From NCBI GenBank assembly GCA_015065045.1, contig SVRB01000023.1, positions 1 to 15,483 of the forward strand: DNA of 15,483 nt, read 5' to 3'. The stretch's first letter is position 1, and every line of letters begins with the position of its first letter. The stretch is from Oscillospiraceae bacterium. Lineage in GTDB: Bacteria; Bacillota; Clostridia; Oscillospirales; CAG-272. Below, in pieces: positions 6,509 to 14,219 of this stretch. The position numbers and the translations under genes were made by a program. Under the pieces are notes generated by a model. The model was not told the origin of the DNA. It searched no databases and saw only the letters and a program-made list of their open reading frames with translations.

Positions 6509-7522
6509 ATGATCATACCGATTAAAACACAAAACGGTTTATATAATATTTATCTCGAAAGAGGCGCTTTGAAAAAGGCGGGAGAGTATTTTGATCTTGA
6601 TCGTAAGGTTATGATTATTACCGATACTGGTGTTCCTGAAGAGTATTCAAAAACGGTTGCTTCTTGTTGTAAGAGCGCTGTTATTACAACGATAGAGATG
6701 GGTGAAAAATCCAAGAATATTGATACTTTTAAATATCTTCTCGAACGCTTGGTTGAAAATGATTTTACGAGAACCGATTGTGTTGTTGCCGTAGGCGGCG
6801 GTGTTGTCGGTGATTTATCGGGATTTGTTGCTTCTTGTTATATGAGAGGCATTGATTTTTACAACGTTCCCACAACCGTTCTTTCGCAGGTTGATTCATC
6901 TATAGGTGGAAAAACAGCCATTGATTTTATGGGATTAAAGAATATTGTCGGCGCATTCTATCCGCCTAAGGGAGTTATTATTGACTCTGATACTTTGAAT
7001 ACGTTGCCCGACAGACAGTTGTCTAACGGGTTAGCGGAGTCTTTAAAAATGTCAATGACAAGCGATCCTGTTTTGTTTGATATTTTTGAGAAAAATGATA
7101 TTGCAGAAAACATAGATACGATAATTGAGCGTTCGTTGAATATAAAGAAATACGTTGTAGAGCAGGATGAGAAGGAATCGGGATTGCGTAAGATCCTTAA
7201 TTTCGGTCATACGCTCGCTCACGCAATTGAAACAAACGAAAGCCTGGAAAAATATTATCACGGCGAGTGCGTGGCGATCGGTATGGTTCCTATGTGCTCT
7301 CTGAGTGTAAGAAAAAGACTTATACCTATTTTGAAAAAATTAAATCTTCCGACCGAAATGGATTATTCGGTGGATTCACTTCTTGATGCTTGCCGCCATG
7401 ATAAAAAGATGTCGGGTGACAATATTACGGTTGTATACGTTGACAAGATAGGTGAATTTGAGCTTATAAAAATGCCTTTTTCAGAATACGGAGAAATGGT
7501 AAAGAGGGGGCTTAGTATATGA
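6509..7522 (+). CDS. aroB: 3-dehydroquinate synthase
   Basis: AroB cyclises DAHP to 3-dehydroquinate with NAD and a divalent metal, the second step of the shikimate pathway. Recognised by the nucleotide-binding VAVGGGVVGDLSGF (93-106), PTTVLSQVDSSIGGK (121-135), KNIVGAFYPP (144-153), and the metal ligands E177 (GLAESLK), H234 (NFGHTLAHAIE) and H251 (HGE). At 337 residues it is slightly shorter than the usual 350-360 but complete. GGAG (6495-6498) lies ten bases before the ATG, a rather long spacing. The stop codon overlaps the aroC start in ATGA. Confidence 0.96.
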   Translation: MIIPIKTQNGLYNIYLERGALKKAGEYFDLDRKVMIITDTGVPEEYSKTVASCCKSAVITTIEMGEKSKNIDTFKYLLERLVENDFTRTDCVVAVGGGVVGDLSGFVASCYMRGIDFYNVPTTVLSQVDSSIGGKTAIDFMGLKNIVGAFYPPKGVIIDSDTLNTLPDRQLSNGLAESLKMSMTSDPVLFDIFEKNDIAENIDTIIERSLNIKKYVVEQDEKESGLRKILNFGHTLAHAIETNESLEKYYHGECVAIGMVPMCSLSVRKRLIPILKKLNLPTEMDYSVDSLLDACRHDKKMSGDNITVVYVDKIGEFELIKMPFSEYGEMVKRGLSI

Positions 7523-8616
7523 AAAATACGTTTGGTAATAACGTTTCTGTTACTATATTCGGAGAAAGCCACGGTAACGCGATAGGTGTTGTTATTGATG
7601 GTATTGCTCCGGGCGTTGAGGTTGACAGAGAATATATAAACAAGCTTTTAGAGCTTCGCAGACCTTCAGGTGCTATTTCTACAGCAAGAAGAGAAGGCGA
7701 CGAATTTGTAATTGAAAGCGGAGTTTTTGAGGGTAAGACAACAGGTACACCGATATGTATATTGATTCCAAACGAGGATACTCGATCGAAGGATTATTCT
7801 GCGACAAGATGGCTTGCAAGACCATCTCACGCTGATTATACTGCTAATTGCAAATATCACGGATACGAGGATTACAGAGGCGGCGGCCACTTCAGCGGAA
7901 GAATTACTGCAGCTCTGGTTGCGGCGGGTGGTATTATTATTCCCGCTTTGAATAAAAAGGGTATAAAAATCGGAACCCATATAAAGAAATGCGCAGGAGT
8001 GTGCGACAGAGATTTTTCGGAAAATATTTATGATGAAATAGATTCTTTGTACGATAAAAAGATTGCTGTATTGGATGATTCCGTTGCAGACAGAATGACC
8101 GATGCCATTACACAAGCTAAGAAAGAGGGTAACAGCGTAGGCGGAGTGCTCGAGACTGTTGTGGTTGGTGTTAATGCAGGCGTTGGAGAGCCTTGGTTTG
8201 ATACGGTTGAGGGATTGCTTTCTCACGCTTTATTTTCAATTCCTGCAATCAAGGGCGTTGAATTCGGCGCTGGATTTTCGTTAAGCGATATGTACGGCTC
8301 GGAAGCAAATGATGCGTTTGCTTATGAAAATGATAGAGTTATAACAAAAACAAATAATTCGGGTGGTATAAACGGCGGAATTACAAACGGTATGCCTATT
8401 GTATTCAGATGCGCTGTAAGACCGACTCCCACACTTTCAATCGAACAGAATACGATCGATATGAGCAAAAAAGAAAACGCTGTATTGATGTCAAAGGGCA
8501 GACACGATCCTTGTATAGTTCACAGAGCAAGAATAGTTGTTGACTGTATAACAGCTCTTACTATTTGCGATATGATGACGGGAAGATACGGTACTGATTG
8601 GTTAAACAGCTTATGA
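7519..8616 (+). CDS. aroC: Chorismate synthase
   Basis: AroC eliminates phosphate from EPSP to give chorismate and needs reduced FMN. The 365-residue protein has FGESHG (14-19, with H18), the region RPSHADYT (101-108, with H104), YRGGGHFSGR (119-128) and GRHDPC near the C-terminus, covering the family signatures and both active-site histidines. Its ATG overlaps the aroB stop by four bases (ATGA, 7519-7522), and AGAGGGGG (7503-7510) is a strong ribosome binding site. It ends in another ATGA overlap with the aroE-aroK fusion. No flavin reductase domain is present. Confidence 0.97.
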   Translation: MKNTFGNNVSVTIFGESHGNAIGVVIDGIAPGVEVDREYINKLLELRRPSGAISTARREGDEFVIESGVFEGKTTGTPICILIPNEDTRSKDYSATRWLARPSHADYTANCKYHGYEDYRGGGHFSGRITAALVAAGGIIIPALNKKGIKIGTHIKKCAGVCDRDFSENIYDEIDSLYDKKIAVLDDSVADRMTDAITQAKKEGNSVGGVLETVVVGVNAGVGEPWFDTVEGLLSHALFSIPAIKGVEFGAGFSLSDMYGSEANDAFAYENDRVITKTNNSGGINGGITNGMPIVFRCAVRPTPTLSIEQNTIDMSKKENAVLMSKGRHDPCIVHRARIVVDCITALTICDMMTGRYGTDWLNSL

Positions 8617-9860
8617 AATACGGACTTATTGCTGAAAAATTAGGGCATAGCTTTTCAAAGGAAATACATAATAAGCTTTTCGATTATAGTTATGAGCTTT
8701 GCGAGGTTTCCGGTGACAGCTTTGACTTTTTTATGAAAAAAAAGGAATTTAACGGTATTAACGTTACAATTCCGTATAAACAGATGGTGATTCCTTATCT
8801 TGATGAGATAAGCGATGACGCAAGAAAAATCGGCGCTGTAAACACCATTGTGAACAGAGATGGCAGACTTGTAGGATACAATACCGATTTTTTAGGATTA
8901 TACGATTTGATAAACAGACAGAATATCGTATTGGAAAACAAAAAGGTATTGATCCTCGGAAGCGGCGGTACGTCTAAAACAGCTTTTGCTGTTGCTGAAA
9001 GTATGAACTGCTCTTGTGTTTACCGTGTATCGAGAAAAGAGGGTAATGGTTGTATTACGTATGAAGCGGCTGTTAAAGAGCATACCGATGCAGACGTTAT
9101 AATCAATACTACACCTGTTGGTATGTACCCTAATATAGCTGTATCTCCGATAGATTTAGACTTATTTGCGAATTTATCGGGTGTTGTTGACGTTGTATAT
9201 AATCCGCTTAACACAAAGCTTATTTGCGATGCGAAAAGAAAAGGCATAAATGCTGTAGGCGGTCTATATATGCTTGTTTCTCAGGCTGCAAGGGCGGCTG
9301 AGAAGTTTTTGGATACAAATGTTGATTCTTGCAAGATCGAAGAAATATATAAAGAGCTTTATTTGTCGAAGCAGAACATAGTTTTAACGGGTATGCCCGG
9401 TGCCGGTAAAACCACTATCGGTAAGATTTTGGCAGATTTACTCGGTAAGACGTTTGTTGATACTGATGAATTGATAGTACAGAAAGAAAATAAGACCATA
9501 CCGGATATTTTCAGCGAGGTTGGAGAAAAGGGCTTCAGGAAGATTGAAAGTGAAGTTATTTTTGATCTTGGAAGTGTACAGAATTCTATAATTTCCACCG
9601 GTGGCGGAGCTGTGCTTGACTATAGAAATATTGATATACTGAAAGAGAACGGTGTTGTTGTGTTTATAGACAGAGATATTTCGTCTATTGTTGCGACAGA
9701 AGACAGACCTCTCACAAGCAACAGAGAAGCTCTTGAGAAAAAATATGCGGAGCGTTATCCTATTTATTGTGAAAGATGTGATTATCACGTAAAAATAGGT
9801 AATGATGCAAAGGAAAATGCAAGAATAATTTCAGAACTTGTTAAAGAAGGTAACTTTTAA
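8613..9860 (+). CDS. aroE/aroK: Shikimate dehydrogenase - shikimate kinase fusion
   Basis: One 415-residue protein joins two successive pathway enzymes: reduction of 3-dehydroshikimate with NADPH, then phosphorylation of shikimate with ATP. AroE covers about 1-250: YGLIAEKLGHSFSKEIHN (3-20), NVTIPYK with catalytic K56, YNTD with D92, the NADP loop GSGGTSKTA (117-125), and SQAARAAE (223-230). AroK covers about 254-415: Walker A GMPGAGKTT (260-268), FVDTDE (D283, D285), FRKIESE (308-314), STGGGA (328-333) and lid DRPL (364-367). The linker is only a few residues. ATG 8613 is chosen because it overlaps the aroC stop (ATGA, 8613-8616) and begins at the conserved YGLI; an in-frame TTG at 8598 is less likely. 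No clear ribosome binding site is seen, so translation probably depends on coupling to aroC. In the AroE HSxSP motif, proline is replaced by lysine (K16). Confidence 0.95.
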   Translation: MKYGLIAEKLGHSFSKEIHNKLFDYSYELCEVSGDSFDFFMKKKEFNGINVTIPYKQMVIPYLDEISDDARKIGAVNTIVNRDGRLVGYNTDFLGLYDLINRQNIVLENKKVLILGSGGTSKTAFAVAESMNCSCVYRVSRKEGNGCITYEAAVKEHTDADVIINTTPVGMYPNIAVSPIDLDLFANLSGVVDVVYNPLNTKLICDAKRKGINAVGGLYMLVSQAARAAEKFLDTNVDSCKIEEIYKELYLSKQNIVLTGMPGAGKTTIGKILADLLGKTFVDTDELIVQKENKTIPDIFSEVGEKGFRKIESEVIFDLGSVQNSIISTGGGAVLDYRNIDILKENGVVVFIDRDISSIVATEDRPLTSNREALEKKYAERYPIYCERCDYHVKIGNDAKENARIISELVKEGNF

Positions 9861-10300
9861 TGAAAATACTCGTTTTAAACGGCCCGAATCTTAATATGCT
9901 TGGAATAAGAGAACCGGCATTATACGGTACTCAGAATTACGAAAATCTTTGCAGTATGATAAATAAGTGCGCCGATGAAACAAATATAGAAGTTGAGATA
10001 TTCCAGTCCAATCACGAGGGGTGTCTTGTTGATAAGATTCAGCAGGCGTATAATGCTTTTGACGGCATTGTAATAAACCCTGCTGCTTATACACACACAA
10101 GCGTAGCATTGCTTGACGCTTTAAAGGCTGTTGCTATCCCTGCTGTCGAGGTTCATATATCTGACGTGTCAAAGCGCGAGGATTTCAGACAGATAAGCTA
10201 CGTAAGACATTATTGCGAAAAGACTATCGCAGGAAAAGGCTTTGACGGTTATATCGAAGCTATAAAATATCTCGTTGAAAAATACGGTGAGAGTGTATGA
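9860..10300 (+). CDS. aroQ: 3-dehydroquinate dehydratase, type II
   Basis: This enzyme dehydrates 3-dehydroquinate to 3-dehydroshikimate, the third pathway step. All type II landmarks are present two residues earlier than in the M. tuberculosis enzyme: N10, R17, catalytic Y22 (ALYG), N73, H79 and H99 (VEVHIS). QSNHEG (49-54) is also typical. The 146-residue length is normal, and type II enzymes form dodecamers. Its ATG shares one base with the aroE-aroK stop (TAATG), with GAAGG (9846-9850) nine bases upstream. It should not be confused with AroQ-type chorismate mutase, which is the first domain of PheA here. Confidence 0.97.
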   Translation: MKILVLNGPNLNMLGIREPALYGTQNYENLCSMINKCADETNIEVEIFQSNHEGCLVDKIQQAYNAFDGIVINPAAYTHTSVALLDALKAVAIPAVEVHISDVSKREDFRQISYVRHYCEKTIAGKGFDGYIEAIKYLVEKYGESV

Positions 10301-11499
10301 AGCTAAAGATAGAAAAATCTGTTGCCAAGGGTAAAATAGAAGCGCCGCCTTCAAAGAGTATGGCTCACAGAGCTTTGATATGCGGTGCATTAAGCGGTAG
10401 CTCTTATATATCTAATATTGCATATTCAAAGGATATCACTGCAACTCTTGAATGTCTTGAAAAGATGGGGGCTGCTGTTGAAAAGGGCAGCGATTATGTA
10501 AAAATAGGCGGTTTAGATCCTTTTTCTGTGCCCGAAAACGTGAATGTTTTTTGTAATGAAAGCGGAAGTACGTTGAGATTTCTTATTCCGCTTTGTATGC
10601 TTTCCGGCAACAACGTTACTCTTTCGGGAAGCAAGAGATTGTTTGAGAGACCGTTGTCTGTTTATGAAAAGATATGCGACGAACAGAATATAGTTTTTGA
10701 AAAAAGAGATGAATCTGTTTCTGTTTGCGGTGTACTGAAAAACGGTAATTATTCCGTTGCAGGAAATATATCAAGTCAGTTTATAACGGGACTTTTGCTC
10801 GTATTACCTATGTTACCATCCGATAGCACTTTGACTGTTGAGGGCAAGTTTGAAAGCGAATCATACGTTGATTTGACATTAGAGGTAATGAGAGAGTTTG
10901 GCGTAAACGTTGAAAAAAAGGGCAACGTGTTTTACATAAATGGTGGTCAAAAATATAATTCGGTTAATTATACAGTTGAGGGCGATTGCTCCAATGCGGC
11001 ATTTTTAGACGCGTTTAATTACCTCGGCGGATGTGTTGAGGTTGGCGGCATAAAGAATGGCACTCTTCAGGGAGACAGAGTTTATGCCGATATGTATAAT
11101 GGCTTAAAGAATGGCGAAAAGGATTTTGACCTATCAGATTGTCCTGATTTAGGACCTGTTATGTTTGCTATGGCCTCTTATTTCGGTGGAGCAAAATTTA
11201 CGGGTACTTCAAGACTTCGCATAAAAGAGAGCGACAGAGCAGCTTGTATGGCAAAAGAGCTTTCAAAATTCGGAGTAAAGGTTGATGTTTACGAGGATTC
11301 TGTTGTAATAAATGAATCTGTTGTTAGTGAGCCTAAAGAATTGCTTTGCGGACATAATGATCACAGAATAGTGATGGCGCTTGCATTGTTGTGCTCCGTT
11401 AAGGGCGGGGTTATTGAGGGAACAGAAGCTGTCAGCAAGAGCTTTCCCGATTTTTTTGAGAAAATATCATTTCTCGGTGTAAAAGTTAATGAGGTTTAA
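10297..11499 (+). CDS. aroA: 3-phosphoshikimate 1-carboxyvinyltransferase (EPSP synthase)
   Basis: AroA transfers the enolpyruvyl group of phosphoenolpyruvate to shikimate-3-phosphate. Two repeated lobes are seen: APPSKSMAHRA (16-26; K20, S21, R25), ESGSTLRF (88-95), KRLFERPL (113-120), SSQFITG, SDCPDLGP, KESDRA and NDHRIVMALAL. These cover the substrate-binding residues known from E. coli AroA, including the catalytic Asp in SDCPD. The loop that reads GNAGTAMRP in E. coli is ESGSTLRF here, so the T97 and P101 positions become Ser and Phe. Length (400) is a little short but complete. It overlaps aroQ in ATGA (10297-10300), and tyrA follows after 12 bases. Confidence 0.96.
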   Translation: MKLKIEKSVAKGKIEAPPSKSMAHRALICGALSGSSYISNIAYSKDITATLECLEKMGAAVEKGSDYVKIGGLDPFSVPENVNVFCNESGSTLRFLIPLCMLSGNNVTLSGSKRLFERPLSVYEKICDEQNIVFEKRDESVSVCGVLKNGNYSVAGNISSQFITGLLLVLPMLPSDSTLTVEGKFESESYVDLTLEVMREFGVNVEKKGNVFYINGGQKYNSVNYTVEGDCSNAAFLDAFNYLGGCVEVGGIKNGTLQGDRVYADMYNGLKNGEKDFDLSDCPDLGPVMFAMASYFGGAKFTGTSRLRIKESDRAACMAKELSKFGVKVDVYEDSVVINESVVSEPKELLCGHNDHRIVMALALLCSVKGGVIEGTEAVSKSFPDFFEKISFLGVKVNEV

Positions 11500-11511
11500 A
11501 GGTAAAAAGAT

Positions 11512-12387
11512 ATGAAGATTGATTCAACGAAAAAGTTTTTAATAGTTGGCTTAGGTTTGCTCGGCGGATGTTATGCTATGGCATTAAAGCGTAAGGGCTT
11601 TACCGTATATGCTATAACAAAGAACGAGCAGGATATAGAATATGCTTTGGAAAATAATTTGATTGACCATGGAACTACAGAAGTCGACGAGGAAATTATA
11701 AAATCTGCTGATATAATCGTTTTTGCGCTCTATCCGCACGTTTTCAAGGAATGGATAAAGGATTATGGCCATTTGATAAAAGAGGGAACTGTTATAACCG
11801 ACGTAACGGGTGTTAAGAGCTGTATCGTGTATGAGGTTCAGGCTATGTTGAAGCAGGGCGTTGAATTTATAGCGGCTCACCCTATGGCAGGACGCGAGGT
11901 AAGCGGTGTTCAGAACAGTGACGATGCAATATTCAAAGAAGCTAACTATATTGTCGTACCTACGGAAAACAATACGTTCGGCGCAATCGAGCTTTGTAAG
12001 GAGCTTGGAGAAATATTGGGCTTTGCAAGCGTATCTGTTCTTGATCCCGAAAAACACGATGAAATGATTGCTTTTCTTTCTCAGCTTACGCACTGTATTG
12101 CCGTATCTCTTATGTGCGCAAATGATAACCCCGGACTTGTTTTCTATACGGGTGACTCATTTAGAGATTTAACAAGAATCGCAAAAATTAACGATGAAAT
12201 GTGGAGTGAGCTTTTTCTTGCGAACAGAGATGCTTTGCTTAAGGAAATGGAAAAGTACAGAAAAACATTTGATAAATTATATGAGTGCGTAAAAAATAAC
12301 AACAGAGAAGAGATGCGCAGTATGATGCGTATATCATCAGAACGCAGAGAGAAATTTAACAAGAAAGAGAAGAGTGACTTGATATGA
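11512..12387 (+). CDS. tyrA: Prephenate dehydrogenase
   Basis: TyrA oxidatively decarboxylates prephenate to 4-hydroxyphenylpyruvate, the tyrosine branch. The N-terminal Rossmann domain has VGLGLLGG (12-19) and DVTGVKS (97-103); the active site has AHPMAG (122-127, catalytic H123) and SQLTH (190-194, H194); SFRDLTRIA (217-225) contributes prephenate-binding arginine. At 291 residues it lacks the C-terminal ACT domain of longer Firmicute TyrA proteins such as that of B. subtilis, so tyrosine feedback, if any, would act elsewhere. Arogenate cannot be excluded as substrate. AAAGG (11498-11502) gives the ribosome binding site; the stop overlaps the aroF start in ATGA. Confidence 0.94.
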   Translation: MKIDSTKKFLIVGLGLLGGCYAMALKRKGFTVYAITKNEQDIEYALENNLIDHGTTEVDEEIIKSADIIVFALYPHVFKEWIKDYGHLIKEGTVITDVTGVKSCIVYEVQAMLKQGVEFIAAHPMAGREVSGVQNSDDAIFKEANYIVVPTENNTFGAIELCKELGEILGFASVSVLDPEKHDEMIAFLSQLTHCIAVSLMCANDNPGLVFYTGDSFRDLTRIAKINDEMWSELFLANRDALLKEMEKYRKTFDKLYECVKNNNREEMRSMMRISSERREKFNKKEKSDLI

Positions 12388-13412
12388 ATATGAATTTCTG
12401 CAGAAAGCTCCCTATTCCTCAGGTTATTAAGCAGGAATATCCGATAACACCTAATATGGAAAAGGTAAAAGAAAAAAGAGCTGTTGAGATAAAATCGATT
12501 TTTGAAGGTAAATCAGATAAGTTTTTGCTTGTTATAGGACCTTGTTCAGCTGATAATCAGGAGTCTGTGCTTGATTATATTTCAAGACTTCGCAAGATCG
12601 AAGACGAGGTTAATGATAAGATCGTAATTATTCCTCGTATATACACAAACAAGCCTCGAACAACAGGCGCAGGATATAAGGGAATGCTCCATCAGCCTGA
12701 TCCCGATCAGGAGACGGATATGCTTAAGGGGATTGTTGCAATTAGAGAAATGCACCTTAAAGCGCTTAATGAATATGGTTTTACTTGCGCTGATGAAATG
12801 CTTTATCCCGAAAATCACCGTTACCTTTCAGACTTGTTGGCTTATGTTGCCGTAGGTGCGCGTTCTACAGAGGACCAGCAGCACAGACTTACAGCGAGCG
12901 GGCTCAATATTCCGGCAGGCATGAAGAACCCCACAAGCGGAGACCTTTCGGTTATGATGAATTCTATCAAGGCTGCGCAGAGCGGACATACGTTTATCTA
13001 CAGAGGTTGGGAAGTAAAGAGCGAAGGTAATCCCTTGACTCATGCTATACTTCGCGGTTACGTTGATTTTGCAGGTAAAAATATATCAAACTATCACTAC
13101 GAAAACTTGCTTGAGTTAAATGAGCTATATTTAAAATCAGGTCTTAAAAACCCTGCAGCTATCGTTGATACAAACCACGCAAACTCATCAAAGAAATACC
13201 TTGAGCAGATAAGAATTGCCAAGGAAGTTGTTGCAAATAGAAAACAGAATAGCGATATTAAATCACTTGTAAAGGGTCTTATGATCGAAAGCTATATCGA
13301 AGATGGAGCGCAGTGCATCGGAGAACACATTTATGGCAAATCAATTACCGACCCTTGCTTAGGCTGGGAAAAGACAGAAAGACTTATTCTTGATTTGGCA
13401 GATATGCTCTGA
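12384..13412 (+). CDS. aroF: DAHP synthase, class I-alpha (AroFGH type)
   Basis: This enzyme condenses phosphoenolpyruvate and erythrose-4-phosphate to DAHP, the committed first step, yet it is encoded last. The 342-residue protein has GPCSADN (52-58), KPRTT (90-94), GARSTEDQQHR (158-168), and metal ligands C54, H265 (THAN), E302 (IES) and D323 (SITDPCLGW), which line up with E. coli AroFGH residues. Members of this class are usually feedback-inhibited by an aromatic amino acid; which one cannot be read here. The start overlaps the tyrA stop (ATGA, 12384-12387), with a second in-frame ATG two codons later. A terminator follows within 11 bases. Confidence 0.95.
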   Translation: MNMNFCRKLPIPQVIKQEYPITPNMEKVKEKRAVEIKSIFEGKSDKFLLVIGPCSADNQESVLDYISRLRKIEDEVNDKIVIIPRIYTNKPRTTGAGYKGMLHQPDPDQETDMLKGIVAIREMHLKALNEYGFTCADEMLYPENHRYLSDLLAYVAVGARSTEDQQHRLTASGLNIPAGMKNPTSGDLSVMMNSIKAAQSGHTFIYRGWEVKSEGNPLTHAILRGYVDFAGKNISNYHYENLLELNELYLKSGLKNPAAIVDTNHANSSKKYLEQIRIAKEVVANRKQNSDIKSLVKGLMIESYIEDGAQCIGEHIYGKSITDPCLGWEKTERLILDLADML

Positions 13413-13422
13413 TCAAAAAAAT

Positions 13423-13450
13423 AAAAACCGTCATTTTTATGACGGTTTTT
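13423..13450. terminator. Bidirectional terminator ending the aro operon
   Basis: A 12-base-pair stem (13423-13434 with 13439-13450) closes a TTTT loop, with A and T runs on its two sides, so it works on both strands. It ends the aro operon on plus. On minus it overlaps the last codons and stop of the peptidase gene (stop at 13437-13439). Confidence 0.9.
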
Positions 13451-13919
13451 TTGTTTTTATAAGTGATCTTTTTACTTTAGAAAGTATACGTCTGATGCAA
13501 GAAAATGCGAACATAAAAACAACCCTTATAAAGAATGTTTTTCTCCACCAAAAGACATAAAGCTTATATCCTCTACTTGTGTTACAGTCGATATATTTAT
13601 CCTTTCTGTAAAAGGCGGTGAGCACTCCGATAATGTGTTTATCGGTTATATCGTATTCATTGCGAATACAATTATCGCCGCGGATAATATAGCCATCGTC
13701 TGTTACTTTAATGACTCTGTGAAGTACGTATTTGTTTTTGCTTCTTTGGTAGAGAACTACGTCGTTTTCCTTGGGCTTTTGCTTTATTTTTTCAACGACG
13801 ATCGTGTCGCGCCCTTGTTTAAGCATAGGTCTCATGCTTATTCCAAACGGACGATTTACAAGCAGTCCATCCTTTTCGAGCTGCTCTCTGTAATTTGTTG
13901 TTTCTATTGAATTACACAT
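13437..13919 (-). CDS. S24/S26-family peptidase, signal-peptidase-like
   Basis: This 160-residue protein has the serine motif GISMRPML (26-33, nucleophile S28), then YVLHRVIKV (64-72, H67) and IIRGDN (78-83). The Ser-His arrangement resembles SipW/archaeal-type signal peptidases (S26B) rather than the Ser-Lys bacterial LepB. It has no N-terminal membrane segment; a hydrophobic patch lies near residues 128-142, followed by a very basic tail, so it may be anchored by its C-terminus. Its gene lies 13 bases after a PqqD-like gene, which suggests cleavage of a peptide bound by that protein. No clear Shine-Dalgarno sequence precedes the ATG, so coupling to the upstream gene is likely. Its last codons form one arm of the terminator. 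The substrate is unknown. Confidence 0.8.
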   Translation of the reverse strand: MCNSIETTNYREQLEKDGLLVNRPFGISMRPMLKQGRDTIVVEKIKQKPKENDVVLYQRSKNKYVLHRVIKVTDDGYIIRGDNCIRNEYDITDKHIIGVLTAFYRKDKYIDCNTSRGYKLYVFWWRKTFFIRVVFMFAFSCIRRILSKVKRSLIKTKKPS

Positions 13920-13932
13920 GGTTTTTAGCCGT

Positions 13933-14199
13933 TTATTCAGTAATTAAATTGTTCTTGCGAAGTGTTTCAAGGTAGGGCGCAAGTGAGTTTTTCGCATTAT
14001 CAAAGCTAACGTCGTATTGCTTTGTGATTTCAATTACCAAATCTTCCTCGCTTATTTCGTTTTGAAGAAGCTTAAATATAAACTCTCCGACGGAATTCAG
14101 CTTGATCATGCCGTTAAATTCGCAGTTACTCTGTTCGATTGCAAGAGCAACCGTTTGGCCGGCTACGTTTCTAACAACAAAATTGTATTTTAATTTCAT
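13933..14199 (-). CDS. PqqD-like peptide-binding protein (RRE domain)
   Basis: This 88-residue protein has the PqqD pattern: N-terminal strands (FVVRNVAGQTVAL), a central LNSVGEFIFKLL (34-45), then a helical part with EEDLVIEITKQYDVS and a C-terminal segment ending LRKNNLI. PqqD folds are small winged-helix domains that bind leader peptides of ribosomally made, modified peptides. Here there is no radical SAM enzyme, cyclase or visible precursor peptide next to it; the partner is an S24/S26 peptidase 13 bases downstream. AGAGG (14209-14213) lies nine bases before the ATG. Recognition rests on the LNxxGxxIF-like core and overall size. Confidence 0.75.
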   Translation of the reverse strand: MKLKYNFVVRNVAGQTVALAIEQSNCEFNGMIKLNSVGEFIFKLLQNEISEEDLVIEITKQYDVSFDNAKNSLAPYLETLRKNNLITE

Positions 14200-14219
14200 C
14201 AGCCATTACCTCTGAATAA

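Noticed and set aside
7666..8226. 186-codon minus-strand frame inside aroC
   Set aside because: It lies wholly within a well-supported chorismate synthase gene, shows Ser/Cys/Asn-rich low-quality sequence and matches no family.
11584..12093. 169-codon minus-strand frame inside tyrA
   Set aside because: Antisense shadow of a gene whose catalytic motifs are intact.
14173..14206. Eleven-codon frame starting at ATG 14206 on minus as a possible precursor peptide for the PqqD-like protein
   Set aside because: It overlaps the PqqD start out of frame, lies only two bases from the ribosome binding site, and is too short to carry a leader and core.
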